DNA of 64,000 nt from CAYZPB01 sp964551195 (lineage in GTDB: Bacteria > Bacillota > Bacilli > Tepidibacillales > Tepidibacillaceae): positions 4,693 through 68,692 of the forward strand of contig CAZKBI010000004.1 in NCBI GenBank assembly GCA_964551195.1. The letters run 5' to 3'. Within the stretch, counting starts at the first letter, position 1; every line of letters starts with the position of its first letter. The position numbers and the translations under genes were made by a program. This document shows, piece after piece, positions 41,138-49,688 of this stretch. The notes beneath the pieces are model-generated. The model did no database searches. It was not told where the DNA came from and saw only the letters and a list, made by a program, of their open reading frames with translations.

Positions 41138-42334
41138 CTAATCCCTACTTTCGTTAATATCTCTCGCCACACCACTTTTTCGTGCGGCAGCGGCTACCGC
41201 ATAGGCAACTGCTTGTACAACTCGCACGTCAAAAGGATTCGGTATAATATATTCTGAATTTAACTCGTCTTTGCTTATTAATCCAGCGATTGCTTCCGCT
41301 GCCGCCAGTTTCATCTCTTCGTTGATATCGCTAGCTCGTACATCTAAAGCCCCGCGAAATATGCCAGGAAAAGCTAGCACGTTGTTTACTTGATTAGGAT
41401 AATCGGAGCGCCCAGTAGCAATTACCCCTACCCCCGCTTTTTGTGCAAGTTCTGGTAATATCTCAGGAACAGGATTGGCTAAGGCAAAAATAATTGGACG
41501 CTCACCCATTTCCGCGACTAGTTCAGCAGTCAGCGCACCTGCAACCGAGACACCGATAAACACATCCGCACCTTTTAAAGCGTCCGCTAAAGAGCCGCTT
41601 AAAAGGTCACGATTAGTTAGCACTGCTAACTCTTCTTTCATTGGAGTCATATTGCTTGCTCTACCCTGATAGATAATTCCCGTTGAATCACACATAATAA
41701 CGTCGCGAACACCGAAACGCAGTAGGAGTTTAATAATTGCCGTTCCAGAAGCGCCAGCCCCATTACTAACGACCTTGATTTGATCAAAACTCTTGCCCAC
41801 AAGTCTTAGGGCATTGATTAGCCCAGCTAAGACGACGATTGCTGTACCGTGCTGGTCATCATGAAAGACCGGAATACTTAGTTTCTCTTTTAGCCTTCGT
41901 TCTATTTCAAAGCAATTAGGGGCTGCTATATCCTCTAAATTGATTCCGCCAAAGCTTGGTTCAATAAGCTTAACAGTCCTAATAATATCTTCAATATCAT
42001 TGCTTCGGATACAAATTGGGAATGCATCAACATTGGCGAATTTCTTGAACAAAGCCGCCTTACCCTCCATTACTGGCAAAGAGGCATCAGCGCCAATATC
42101 ACCTAAGCCTAGCACTGCTGAGCCATCCGTTACAACTGCTACCATATTGCCCTTTGCTGTATAATCATAAATACTTTCGGGGTTATCAGCTATCGCTAGA
42201 CTCGGCGCAGCAACACCTGGCGAATAAGCTAAGCTAAGGTCTTTCGCTGTATTTAGTTCAACCTTGCTCTGTACCTCGATTTTTCCCTGCTTTTCTTTAT
42301 GCATTCTTAGCGATTCTTGATATAGCTTATCCAA
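41138..42334 (-). CDS. Malic enzyme (YtsJ type)
   Basis: Oxidatively decarboxylates malate to pyruvate. The short bacterial form (398 residues) has LAYSPGVAAPSLAI, VTDGSAVLGLGDIG, metal-site FGGINLEDIAAP, VFHDDQHGTAIVV and the NAD(P) motif VSNGAGASGTAIIKLL. NADP or NAD use cannot be decided. The start is probably TTG at 42334, eight bases after GGAG. It follows dnaE by 34 bases, the same dnaE-ytsJ order as in Bacillus. Confidence 0.94.
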   Translation of the reverse strand: MDKLYQESLRMHKEKQGKIEVQSKVELNTAKDLSLAYSPGVAAPSLAIADNPESIYDYTAKGNMVAVVTDGSAVLGLGDIGADASLPVMEGKAALFKKFANVDAFPICIRSNDIEDIIRTVKLIEPSFGGINLEDIAAPNCFEIERRLKEKLSIPVFHDDQHGTAIVVLAGLINALRLVGKSFDQIKVVSNGAGASGTAIIKLLLRFGVRDVIMCDSTGIIYQGRASNMTPMKEELAVLTNRDLLSGSLADALKGADVFIGVSVAGALTAELVAEMGERPIIFALANPVPEILPELAQKAGVGVIATGRSDYPNQVNNVLAFPGIFRGALDVRASDINEEMKLAAAEAIAGLISKDELNSEYIIPNPFDVRVVQAVAYAVAAAARKSGVARDINESRD

Positions 42335-42368
42335 CTCGTCAACTCCATTTTATCAAATTATTAACCAA

Positions 42369-45300
42369 TTATTTATTAGGTAGAATTACCTCATCTAATA
42401 GCACCATCTTATTTACAATTATCTTGGTGATATCTTCATTATGGCTGATACTTCCCTCAACAAGTATGCCTAAGTCAAGCGCTAACTTTGCTTTATAACG
42501 GTCAAAAGACTGCGGGAAAAAGATTAACTCTACTTCATCTGCAAGTATTTCTAACCGAACGAAGGCCATCTGCTCTTTTTTCTTTGTAAGAATCTGCTTA
42601 ATGTCTGTCACCATACCGCCTAATCTTACAGTGGTTCTCTCATCCAGATGCTCAAGCTCATCGTACTCATGAGTATTATAGCGATCAAGCACGTCCTTAT
42701 ATGAAGATAATGGATGACCTGATAAATATAAGCCAATTGCTTCTTTCTCCTTTTTCAATAAATCAATAAGAGGAAATTCTCTTACATCAATCCAATCAAA
42801 TTCATTATTAACCTCGTTGGTGAGGTCCTCAAACAGATATATTTGTAAGTCATCCTCTAGTTTTCGTTTCTGGTTAATCCTATCAAGAAGGTCATCAAGG
42901 TTCCCCATTAATTTGGCGCGATGAATACCAAAAGAATCGAAAGCGCCACTTAAAATCAGTGATTCCATAACCTTACGTGTACAGAGTTTAGGATCAGATT
43001 TCATGCAGAAATCAAGAATGGTCATGCAGTCACTTGTATTTTCGCGCTCTGCAAGGATGACGTCAATTACACTATCACCAATGTTTTTGATGCCCGCAAG
43101 CCCAATGCGAATACTATCTTTCTCAATCGAAAAAGAGGCTTGACTCTTCTTAATATCAGGTAGAAGAATTTCAATTCCATTACGCCGTGCTTCTTCAATA
43201 TATTCAGCAACTTTTTTTGTATTTCCCATCGATTCAGAAATTAAAGCTGTCATAAATTCAACCGGATAATTAGCTTTTAAATAAGCTGTCTGATAGGCAA
43301 TCACACTGTAGGCAACAGCATGAGAACGGTTAAAACCATAATTTGCAAAACGAACAATCATATCATAGACCTCATTAGCAATAGCCTCTTCATAGCCTTT
43401 CATTATTGCACCAGCTACAAAATGCTCTCGCTCAAGTTCCAGGATTTCGCGGTCTTTTTTGCTAACGGCACGGCGAAGTAAATCCGCCTCACCGAGGCTA
43501 AATCCAGCCATTGTTGAAGCTATCTGCATAATTTGCTCCTGATAAACGATTATGCCGTAGGTATCAGCTAAAATCTGTTCCAAGTTTTCATGCGGGTACT
43601 CGATTATCTTTCGTCCGTGTTTAGCAGCAATAAAGTCGGGTATAAAATCCATCGGACCAGGACGATATAGTGCAACAACCGCAACTATATCCTCAAAATT
43701 CGAGGGCTCCAACTCCTTTAATACTTTATTAATACCCGCTGACTCTAGCTGAAAGACACCCTTAGTGTCCCCTTTCGCCAGCAATTTATAGGTGGCAAGG
43801 TCATTTTCTGGGATTTCAGCCAGAATAATCTGCTCACCCTTATTTGCTTCTATTAGCTTAATCGCTTTTTCAATTATTGTCAGGTTTTTTAGTCCAAGAA
43901 AATCCATCTTCAGAATACCAATTTCTTCTAGTATACCCATTGAGTATTGTGAAAGTGATAGATTATCAATGCCCCGCTGTAATGGCGTATACTCAGTCAA
44001 AGCTTTATCAGCGATTATCACTCCAGCCGCATGTGTCGAATGGTGACGAGGCATCCCCTCAATCTTCATAGCAATATCGAGCAACTGGCGTATCTCCTCA
44101 TCACTATTGTAACTGTCCTGCAAATCCTTAACATCGGCTAAAGCGCGCTCAATAGTAATTCCCACCAGCCCCGGTACAGCTTTGGCAATCCGATCGACCT
44201 TATAATACTGAATTCCCATCACACGCCCGACATCACGTATCGCAGCTTTAGCAGCAAAAGTTCCAAAGGTAATAATCTGTGATACATGATCATAACCATA
44301 CTTCTCTGATACGTATTGAATGACCTCATCTCGACGCTCATAGTTGAAATCAATATCAATATCTGGCATATTTATTCTTTCCGGATTTAAAAACCGCTCG
44401 AACAAAAGTCCAAATTTAATCGGGTCCACATCAGTTATTCCTAAGCAATAGGCAATGATGCTACCTGCTGCCGAGCCACGACCTGGTCCCGTCATAATAC
44501 CCTCTTTATGTGCATATTTCATGAAATCCCAAACAATCAGAAAATAATCAGCAAAACCCATATTTTCTATTACCGAAAGCTCGTAATTCAGACGTTCCAG
44601 TTGCTCAGCTGTGGGCTCAGCATACCTCTTTTCTGCTCCCTTAGTTGCTAGTGCACGCAAATAATCGATTGCGGCGACACCTTCTGGCAAGGGAAAGCTA
44701 GGCAAAAGCGACTGCCCGAGCTCGATTGCAAGCTGGCAGCGATCAGCAATTATCTGTGTGTTATCAACTGCAGCTTGCTGATGGGCAAATTTTCTACGCA
44801 TATAGGCTTCATCAGTCAGGAAGAATTGGTCTGTACCGAACTGCATCCGATCAGGATCGTCAAGTCTTGTACCAGTCCCAATTGTAATTAAGACATCCTG
44901 AATTAAGGAATCGGCCTGTTCTATGTAATGAACATCGTTAGTTGCTACTAAGGGAATTCCCGTCTCTTCACTCAACTTGATAATCTCTGGCATTACTCGC
45001 GCTTCTTCCGGAAGTCCATGATCTTGGATTTCAAGAAAGAAATTATTCTCTCCAAATATACTGCGGTAACTGAGCGCAGATTTTCTGGCAGCTTCGTAAT
45101 CACCTGCCAGTAACCAATCATTCACTTCCCCAGAAAGGCAAGCGCTAAGAGCAATAATTCCCTCACTATATTTTTCAAGTGTTTCCTTATCAACGCGTGG
45201 CCGATAGTAGAAACCCTCAAGATGTCCAATCGAAACAATTTTCATTAAATTTCGATAGCCCTGTTCGTTCTCAGCAAGTAAAACCAAATGATAAGTCTTC

Positions 45301-45551
45301 ATCTCTTGACGAGGTACCCGCTCTGTACGATGACCAGGAGTGACATAGATTTCACAGCCTATTATCGGTTTGATCCCGTTTTTTAAACATTCCTGATAAA
45401 AGGGAATCGTACCATACATACTGCCGTGGTCAGTTATTGCTAGCGCTCTCATACCTAAATCCTTAGCCGCCGCTACAATGTTGGTAACTCTCGCCGCACC
45501 ATCAAGCAGGCTATATTCGGTATGCACATGTAAATGAGTAAAACCGGACAT
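42369..45551 (-). CDS. dnaE: DNA polymerase III alpha subunit DnaE
   Basis: Replicative or lagging-strand polymerase of 1060 residues. The N-terminal PHP domain starts FTHLHVHTEYSLLDGA. The palm has the catalytic acidic motif PDIDIDF. Helix-hairpin-helix and C-terminal OB (VRLGGMVTDIKQIL) regions follow. It is the DnaE1-type rather than PolC, since there is no embedded exonuclease. The gene is complete and preceded by AGGGGAG. Confidence 0.96.
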   Translation of the reverse strand: MSGFTHLHVHTEYSLLDGAARVTNIVAAAKDLGMRALAITDHGSMYGTIPFYQECLKNGIKPIIGCEIYVTPGHRTERVPRQEMKTYHLVLLAENEQGYRNLMKIVSIGHLEGFYYRPRVDKETLEKYSEGIIALSACLSGEVNDWLLAGDYEAARKSALSYRSIFGENNFFLEIQDHGLPEEARVMPEIIKLSEETGIPLVATNDVHYIEQADSLIQDVLITIGTGTRLDDPDRMQFGTDQFFLTDEAYMRRKFAHQQAAVDNTQIIADRCQLAIELGQSLLPSFPLPEGVAAIDYLRALATKGAEKRYAEPTAEQLERLNYELSVIENMGFADYFLIVWDFMKYAHKEGIMTGPGRGSAAGSIIAYCLGITDVDPIKFGLLFERFLNPERINMPDIDIDFNYERRDEVIQYVSEKYGYDHVSQIITFGTFAAKAAIRDVGRVMGIQYYKVDRIAKAVPGLVGITIERALADVKDLQDSYNSDEEIRQLLDIAMKIEGMPRHHSTHAAGVIIADKALTEYTPLQRGIDNLSLSQYSMGILEEIGILKMDFLGLKNLTIIEKAIKLIEANKGEQIILAEIPENDLATYKLLAKGDTKGVFQLESAGINKVLKELEPSNFEDIVAVVALYRPGPMDFIPDFIAAKHGRKIIEYPHENLEQILADTYGIIVYQEQIMQIASTMAGFSLGEADLLRRAVSKKDREILELEREHFVAGAIMKGYEEAIANEVYDMIVRFANYGFNRSHAVAYSVIAYQTAYLKANYPVEFMTALISESMGNTKKVAEYIEEARRNGIEILLPDIKKSQASFSIEKDSIRIGLAGIKNIGDSVIDVILAERENTSDCMTILDFCMKSDPKLCTRKVMESLILSGAFDSFGIHRAKLMGNLDDLLDRINQKRKLEDDLQIYLFEDLTNEVNNEFDWIDVREFPLIDLLKKEKEAIGLYLSGHPLSSYKDVLDRYNTHEYDELEHLDERTTVRLGGMVTDIKQILTKKKEQMAFVRLEILADEVELIFFPQSFDRYKAKLALDLGILVEGSISHNEDITKIIVNKMVLLDEVILPNK

Positions 45552-45573
45552 AGATTATTCTCCCCTAATTTAA

Positions 45574-46260
45574 TTAGATTGTCATGATCCTGTTAGTTGA
45601 TAAAACTTCACCTACAAGATCCCTTTTGCCAAGTTCTTCAACAAAAATATCCGGATCCTGCATAATTGTTGGAAAGGTATTATAGTGAATTGGAATTGTT
45701 TTCTTGGCCTTAATTAAAGAGGCGGCAATTAAGGCGTCTTCAATCCCCATTGTAAAATTATCACCAATTGGTAGTAAAGCAATATCAAGTTGCTCCTTCT
45801 CAAGAAGTCGCATATCGCTATATAGTGCAGTATCACCAGCGTGGTAGATTTTCTTGCCATCCATTTCAATTAGCACGCCACTAGGCATGCCCATATAGGT
45901 AATCTCTCTAGTAAAATTGTTAATCAGCGAGGAACCGTGGAAAGCCGGCAGTGCTTTAAGTCTGCCGAAAGGAAACTGAAAACTTCCACCAATATGTAAG
46001 GCATGAGTATTTAGATTTTCCCAGCTTAAATGCATAGCTAATTCATACGGTGCAATCACCAGGACGTCGTGATTACGGGCAATTTCAACTGTGTCGCCTA
46101 GATGATCACCGTGCCCATGTGTAACATAAATATAATCAGCCTTAATCTCTTTAGCTGTTGCCTTAGTATGTGGGTTGTCAGTAATAAAGGGGTCAATAAT
46201 TAATGAATAATGCTCGCCAATTAGTTGGACGCAACTATGACCATAATACTTAATATCCAT
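45574..46260 (-). CDS. UPF0173 metal-dependent hydrolase, YtkL type
   Basis: Metallo-beta-lactamase-fold protein of about 228 residues. It shows YYGHSCVQL near the start, the metal motif THGHGDHLGD, then FHGSSL and YHAGDTALYSDM, and a late IPIHYNTFP. Physiological substrate unknown. The ATG at 46260 is six bases after GAGGTG; a GTG nine bases upstream overlaps that site. YtkL is also near dnaE in B. subtilis. Confidence 0.9.
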   Translation of the reverse strand: MDIKYYGHSCVQLIGEHYSLIIDPFITDNPHTKATAKEIKADYIYVTHGHGDHLGDTVEIARNHDVLVIAPYELAMHLSWENLNTHALHIGGSFQFPFGRLKALPAFHGSSLINNFTREITYMGMPSGVLIEMDGKKIYHAGDTALYSDMRLLEKEQLDIALLPIGDNFTMGIEDALIAASLIKAKKTIPIHYNTFPTIMQDPDIFVEELGKRDLVGEVLSTNRIMTI

Positions 46261-46276
46261 TAAAATCACCTCATAA

Positions 46277-46639
46277 TTATTCTTCTTCCGCTATACTTCC
46301 TTTCGGAGCTAAATCTTGAATTGGTTCATTTAGAATTTTGTAAATATCAGAAAGCATCACGGTAAATAGACGTTCTACTTCAAAAAGACGTTTAATCTCT
46401 TCATCTTCCAATAGTGCAGCATAATCAGCATTGATTGCCTCTAGTTCTTCTTGGGGTATTTCTTCCCCCGCTTCTTTTCTTCCGTACATTTCCATTTGTT
46501 TTATTTGATAATCTCGAATTTTCTTATACTGCTCTGGGTTGTTGTTAATCTTATTCGTTAGTTCCTTAAAAGTAATGTAACTTTCCTCTTTTACTAATGT
46601 CGCAGCAAATTCATGTGCCTTATCATAAATATTGGCCAT
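46277..46639 (-). CDS. YlbF/YmcA family protein
   Basis: A 120-residue all-helical, strongly charged protein with the YlbF-type layout (AHEFAATLVKEESYITFKEL, then an ERLFTVMLSDIYKIL C-terminal helix). Bacillus members YlbF and YmcA form a complex with YaaT that affects RNase Y and developmental genes; other members such as YheA are uncharacterised. Which one this represents cannot be told. It starts 17 bases before the YtkL-type gene. Confidence 0.85.
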   Translation of the reverse strand: MANIYDKAHEFAATLVKEESYITFKELTNKINNNPEQYKKIRDYQIKQMEMYGRKEAGEEIPQEELEAINADYAALLEDEEIKRLFEVERLFTVMLSDIYKILNEPIQDLAPKGSIAEEE

Positions 46640-46689
46640 TAGAATCCCTCCTGTATAATCTATTTCTTTTATTATACCTTAATTGAGCT

Positions 46690-46731
46690 TAATAAAAAAA
46701 TAAAAGATAGAAGAGTTTCCTCTTCTATCTT
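46690..46731 (-). terminator. Terminator of the Tad-like operon
   Basis: A 12-bp stem (46704-46715 with 46720-46731, AAGATAGAAGAG and complement) with a 4-base loop, followed on the minus strand by TTTATTTTTTTATT. The stop codon of the last operon gene lies within the stem. Confidence 0.9.
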
Positions 46732-47216
46732 AAAATCGACTTCCATTCATGCGCAGCAACCACAATCACATCTGAAACCGACCTCGTTAAACTGTAGTCG
46801 GGACGACCGGCATTGATTGTCACGATTACAGTCGGCTCTCTAATAAATATCTCAAAGCCAATGTTGGGTTTGCTTAAAAAGTATGGATAAACCGTGTTTA
46901 GATCATCAAAATACTCAACCGTATAATCAATCTGCTCCAACCAATAATAGTTGCGTAGTGGTAACAAATTATTACTAAGACTCATGTTCTCTTTCAGAAT
47001 CCTACGGGCGGCTAAATCACCTTCCTGCTGGTTAAATACCAAATAACCATTCTTATAGTGTTCTGATAAGGTAAATTGTGCTGCCGCTGCTGCTGACTCT
47101 TCGGCAATATACTTTAATAGATGAAGCTGTTCTTGGTGCTTATTATAATCGGCTTGAAAAGTTGTAAAAATTGCGAAAACGATAAATAAAGAAAAACCAA
47201 TAATATAAGACTTCAT
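46725..47216 (-). CDS. TadE/TadF-like pseudopilin, second copy (last gene of Tad-like operon)
   Basis: 163 residues: very short cytoplasmic start (MKSYIIGF), one hydrophobic membrane segment (about 5-22), and an extracytoplasmic domain. It resembles its neighbour at 47216-47626 in the shared start pattern (MK-Y-I-GF), so both are probably minor pilins or pseudopilins of the Tad machine. No known domain is recognised in the soluble part. It begins at the neighbour's last base. Confidence 0.6.
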   Translation of the reverse strand: MKSYIIGFSLFIVFAIFTTFQADYNKHQEQLHLLKYIAEESAAAAAQFTLSEHYKNGYLVFNQQEGDLAARRILKENMSLSNNLLPLRNYYWLEQIDYTVEYFDDLNTVYPYFLSKPNIGFEIFIREPTVIVTINAGRPDYSLTRSVSDVIVVAAHEWKSILR

Positions 47217-47626
47217 TAAGGCAGCAACTCACTGGGTACTTCGCCGCTAATGATATATTCGTAACTATTCGCCTGATCACTGATTCCGTAAAATATATTT
47301 GCAGCAATAACCTTATCAATCGGTATACCAACTTCAAAATAGATCATTTCTCTTTCATCAAAGTAATCTAAACGATATTTAGGAGTCCTTGTTGCTTCGA
47401 TTCTTATATCAGATGGTTCAACTTTTAGCTTAGACGTTATTTGCATCCTTATCTCATCTAAATTTGATTGTTTAAAGTAACCGTCAGTTCTAGCTTTTTG
47501 TGCGGCATTATAGACAATATTATTAGTGGTCTGGATTTTATAATGATTAACCTGGTTAATTGACCATTGTAAAGGGAAAAAAATTAATACTAGGAAAACT
47601 GCAAAGCCAACTATATATTCTTTCAT
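47216..47626 (-). CDS. TadE/TadF-like pseudopilin, first copy
   Basis: 136 residues, starting MKEYIVGFAVFLVLIFFPLQ, one N-terminal membrane segment followed by a soluble domain with alternating strands (KYRLDYFDEREMIYFEVGIP). This single-anchor design next to TadB and TadC genes suggests a minor pilin or pseudopilin. It lacks a clear prepilin leader and no processing site can be assigned. It lies 15 bases after the 52-residue pilin candidate. Confidence 0.6.
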   Translation of the reverse strand: MKEYIVGFAVFLVLIFFPLQWSINQVNHYKIQTTNNIVYNAAQKARTDGYFKQSNLDEIRMQITSKLKVEPSDIRIEATRTPKYRLDYFDEREMIYFEVGIPIDKVIAANIFYGISDQANSYEYIISGEVPSELLP

Positions 47627-47641
47627 TACATCATCCTCATT

Positions 47642-47800
47642 TTATTCAGGGACGGTTATATTCTGAATCTCATTAAGCATTTTTCCAGCTATTGCATCAG
47701 CTCCTGATTTTAAGCTGTTTGAATCAGCACCGAGTACGAGTGTATTAGCAATAAATACTCCTAAAAGTACAAGCGCAACAGTAACTATTAATTGTTTCAT
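47642..47800 (-). CDS. Small Flp-type pilin candidate
   Basis: A 52-residue open frame missed by a 60-codon cut-off. MKQLIVTVALVLLGVFIANT forms one hydrophobic helix, followed by LVLGADSNSLKSGADAIAGK and a short polar tail. GAGAGGTGATAAAATAA precedes the ATG. It lies between tadC and two pseudopilin genes, the usual place for a major Flp pilin. The size and single hydrophobic segment fit Flp proteins, but the classical Flp G/XXXXEY processing motif is not visible, so the identification is provisional. Confidence 0.6.
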   Translation of the reverse strand: MKQLIVTVALVLLGVFIANTLVLGADSNSLKSGADAIAGKMLNEIQNITVPE

Positions 47801-47819
47801 TTATTTTATCACCTCTCAT

Positions 47820-48704
47820 CTAACTAATATAAAACTGAATATTATTAATCGCATCGATATAGTAAACAATAATCACAAAATTCAACATAATCACAACACT
47901 CGTTGCAATCACACTAAAATAAATTAAGTTGCTTCTATTTTCATTAGCGATTATCCGATTCGTCTCACGCTCCTTTCTAATGACTTGAAGTAACAAGTCG
48001 ATTTGAGTTACTAGCTCCTTAGTGGTTAAGTCATCCAGTCTACCTAAAACTGTAGCCAGTTCATGCGACACGCGTGTATCTATTGCATCCGCAAATAAAT
48101 TAATCGCTTCATTCATCTGGCCCAAATTCCATAATGAAATCATCTTACCCATAACCGCTTTAGTCTGATTAGCTGATTTATAAAGTGAATTCATTATATA
48201 ATCTGAACTGTACTCTTTGTAATTGCTAGTAACCGCAAGATTCTTTAAGTGTAATGTTAGTTTATATAATTCGAAATCAATACTTCTTTTACGTTTGTTT
48301 TCATAGAGCATTAGTATATATTTATATAGAGTTTTTCTGCCAAGAATTGTTTCTCGAGGGAAGAATACAAAATATAGGAAAATTGCAAAGATAAACAGCA
48401 TTTTTAAAGTTGAGCCACTACTTGTGCCTAACATTAACAATCCTAGTGTGATGGCAACAATTAACAAAATGTTATGAATAAGTAGATAATAGTTTGTATT
48501 AATTCTGATCTTAACCAATTTACTACCTGCATCAACATTGTCAGAAGTTAGTAATTTCTGATATCTATCTTTAATAACCGAAACAGCGTGTCTTGAATTA
48601 TCCACTGCTAACCGCTTTCTACCAAGGTAGCGCGAATTGAGAATTAAAACGGATAATAAGGACAGAATTGTAATTATGATTGAATAAATAATGTTTATAC
48701 TCAT
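47820..48704 (-). CDS. TadC-like pilus assembly membrane protein
   Basis: 294-residue platform protein: an N-terminal membrane helix (about 3-23), a pair of segments at about 75-115, a long cytoplasmic helical region with GMK-like features (MGKMISLWNLGQMNEAINLFADAI), and a C-terminal membrane segment (about 262-285). It resembles T2SSF/TadC proteins that anchor the ATPase. It starts eight bases after tadB. The ribosome-binding site is weak, so translational coupling is likely. Confidence 0.75.
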   Translation of the reverse strand: MSINIIYSIIITILSLLSVLILNSRYLGRKRLAVDNSRHAVSVIKDRYQKLLTSDNVDAGSKLVKIRINTNYYLLIHNILLIVAITLGLLMLGTSSGSTLKMLFIFAIFLYFVFFPRETILGRKTLYKYILMLYENKRKRSIDFELYKLTLHLKNLAVTSNYKEYSSDYIMNSLYKSANQTKAVMGKMISLWNLGQMNEAINLFADAIDTRVSHELATVLGRLDDLTTKELVTQIDLLLQVIRKERETNRIIANENRSNLIYFSVIATSVVIMLNFVIIVYYIDAINNIQFYIS

Positions 48705-48711
48705 TTTATAT

Positions 48712-49671
48712 TTAAAAATCTCTTTTCTCTTTTTTTAGAAATACATAAATCCCACTGTTTATTACCATAAATATAAGAATCAATAGAAAAAATTTTAAAC
48801 CAAGGCTGTTGAAGAATTGATATTCAATATATTTCGAAAAACCCAAACCTATTACCCCAACCATTGCATATACGCTTATCAAGTAAACTGCAGGCGTAAC
48901 GTATTTAATCATAAATAGAGCTTCATTATTCTGTTGGCGATCCTTCTCATAAATACTGTTCATTGTTTTTGATTCTTCTAAAATATCTTCAAGTGCCTGA
49001 AAAATATTTTCTCCGTAAACCAAGCTATATTTTAAATTTTCTGATAATATCTCTGACAAGTTCGTTTTTAAGGCATAATTGAAATTATTAACTGAATCTA
49101 TTATTTCAGCATCTGAATCGGCTTGTTTTATTGCCAGACTTAATTTAAGTAACGCTTTCTGTGAGTGAGGTGACTTTGTCAAGCGAGGAATCGTTTGGTC
49201 AATCGCCTCATACATATTACAATGATTAATTCGATATTGACTTATCAGTTCAATTAATAATTGCTCCAGTTCATTGCTCCCCGCTGATCTAATCGTCTGT
49301 AATCTAAGCAATAGAATAAAATATGGTATAGCCCCAAATATAATAGAAATGAATATAATCATAAGAATACTAATGCCGGCTTGATAGAGAAATAATGCTG
49401 TAGATAAGGCAATTGCAATTGAAAAGAACAGTATTATGTATAGATTTCTTTTTCTGCTAATACCATAACTTGTCTCTGCTAGTAGCAAAAACCTGCCGTA
49501 GTAGTTGTTCCTAAATGTTTTTTTACCACTAGATTGAAGTAGCTTATATCTGTTATAAATATTCATTTTGTTATAAAGCTGATGTAAAAATGGAAGACAG
49601 GCCAGGATAAATCCAATTAATAAAAACAAAGAAAATCCGATATATACAAGCACACTTATAATTTCGTTCAC
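48712..49671 (-). CDS. TadB-like pilus assembly membrane protein
   Basis: About 319 residues, T2SSF-like: one N-terminal membrane segment, a pair at about 75-125, a cytoplasmic helical region with YRINHCNMYEAIDQTIPRL, and two C-terminal segments. The frame opens with an ATG at 49692, but a GTG at 49671 sits eight bases after AAGGAG and is preferred. Partner of the TadC-like protein next to it. Confidence 0.78.
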   Translation of the reverse strand: MNEIISVLVYIGFSLFLLIGFILACLPFLHQLYNKMNIYNRYKLLQSSGKKTFRNNYYGRFLLLAETSYGISRKRNLYIILFFSIAIALSTALFLYQAGISILMIIFISIIFGAIPYFILLLRLQTIRSAGSNELEQLLIELISQYRINHCNMYEAIDQTIPRLTKSPHSQKALLKLSLAIKQADSDAEIIDSVNNFNYALKTNLSEILSENLKYSLVYGENIFQALEDILEESKTMNSIYEKDRQQNNEALFMIKYVTPAVYLISVYAMVGVIGLGFSKYIEYQFFNSLGLKFFLLILIFMVINSGIYVFLKKEKRDF

Positions 49672-49688
49672 CTTAATTACTCCTTCTT

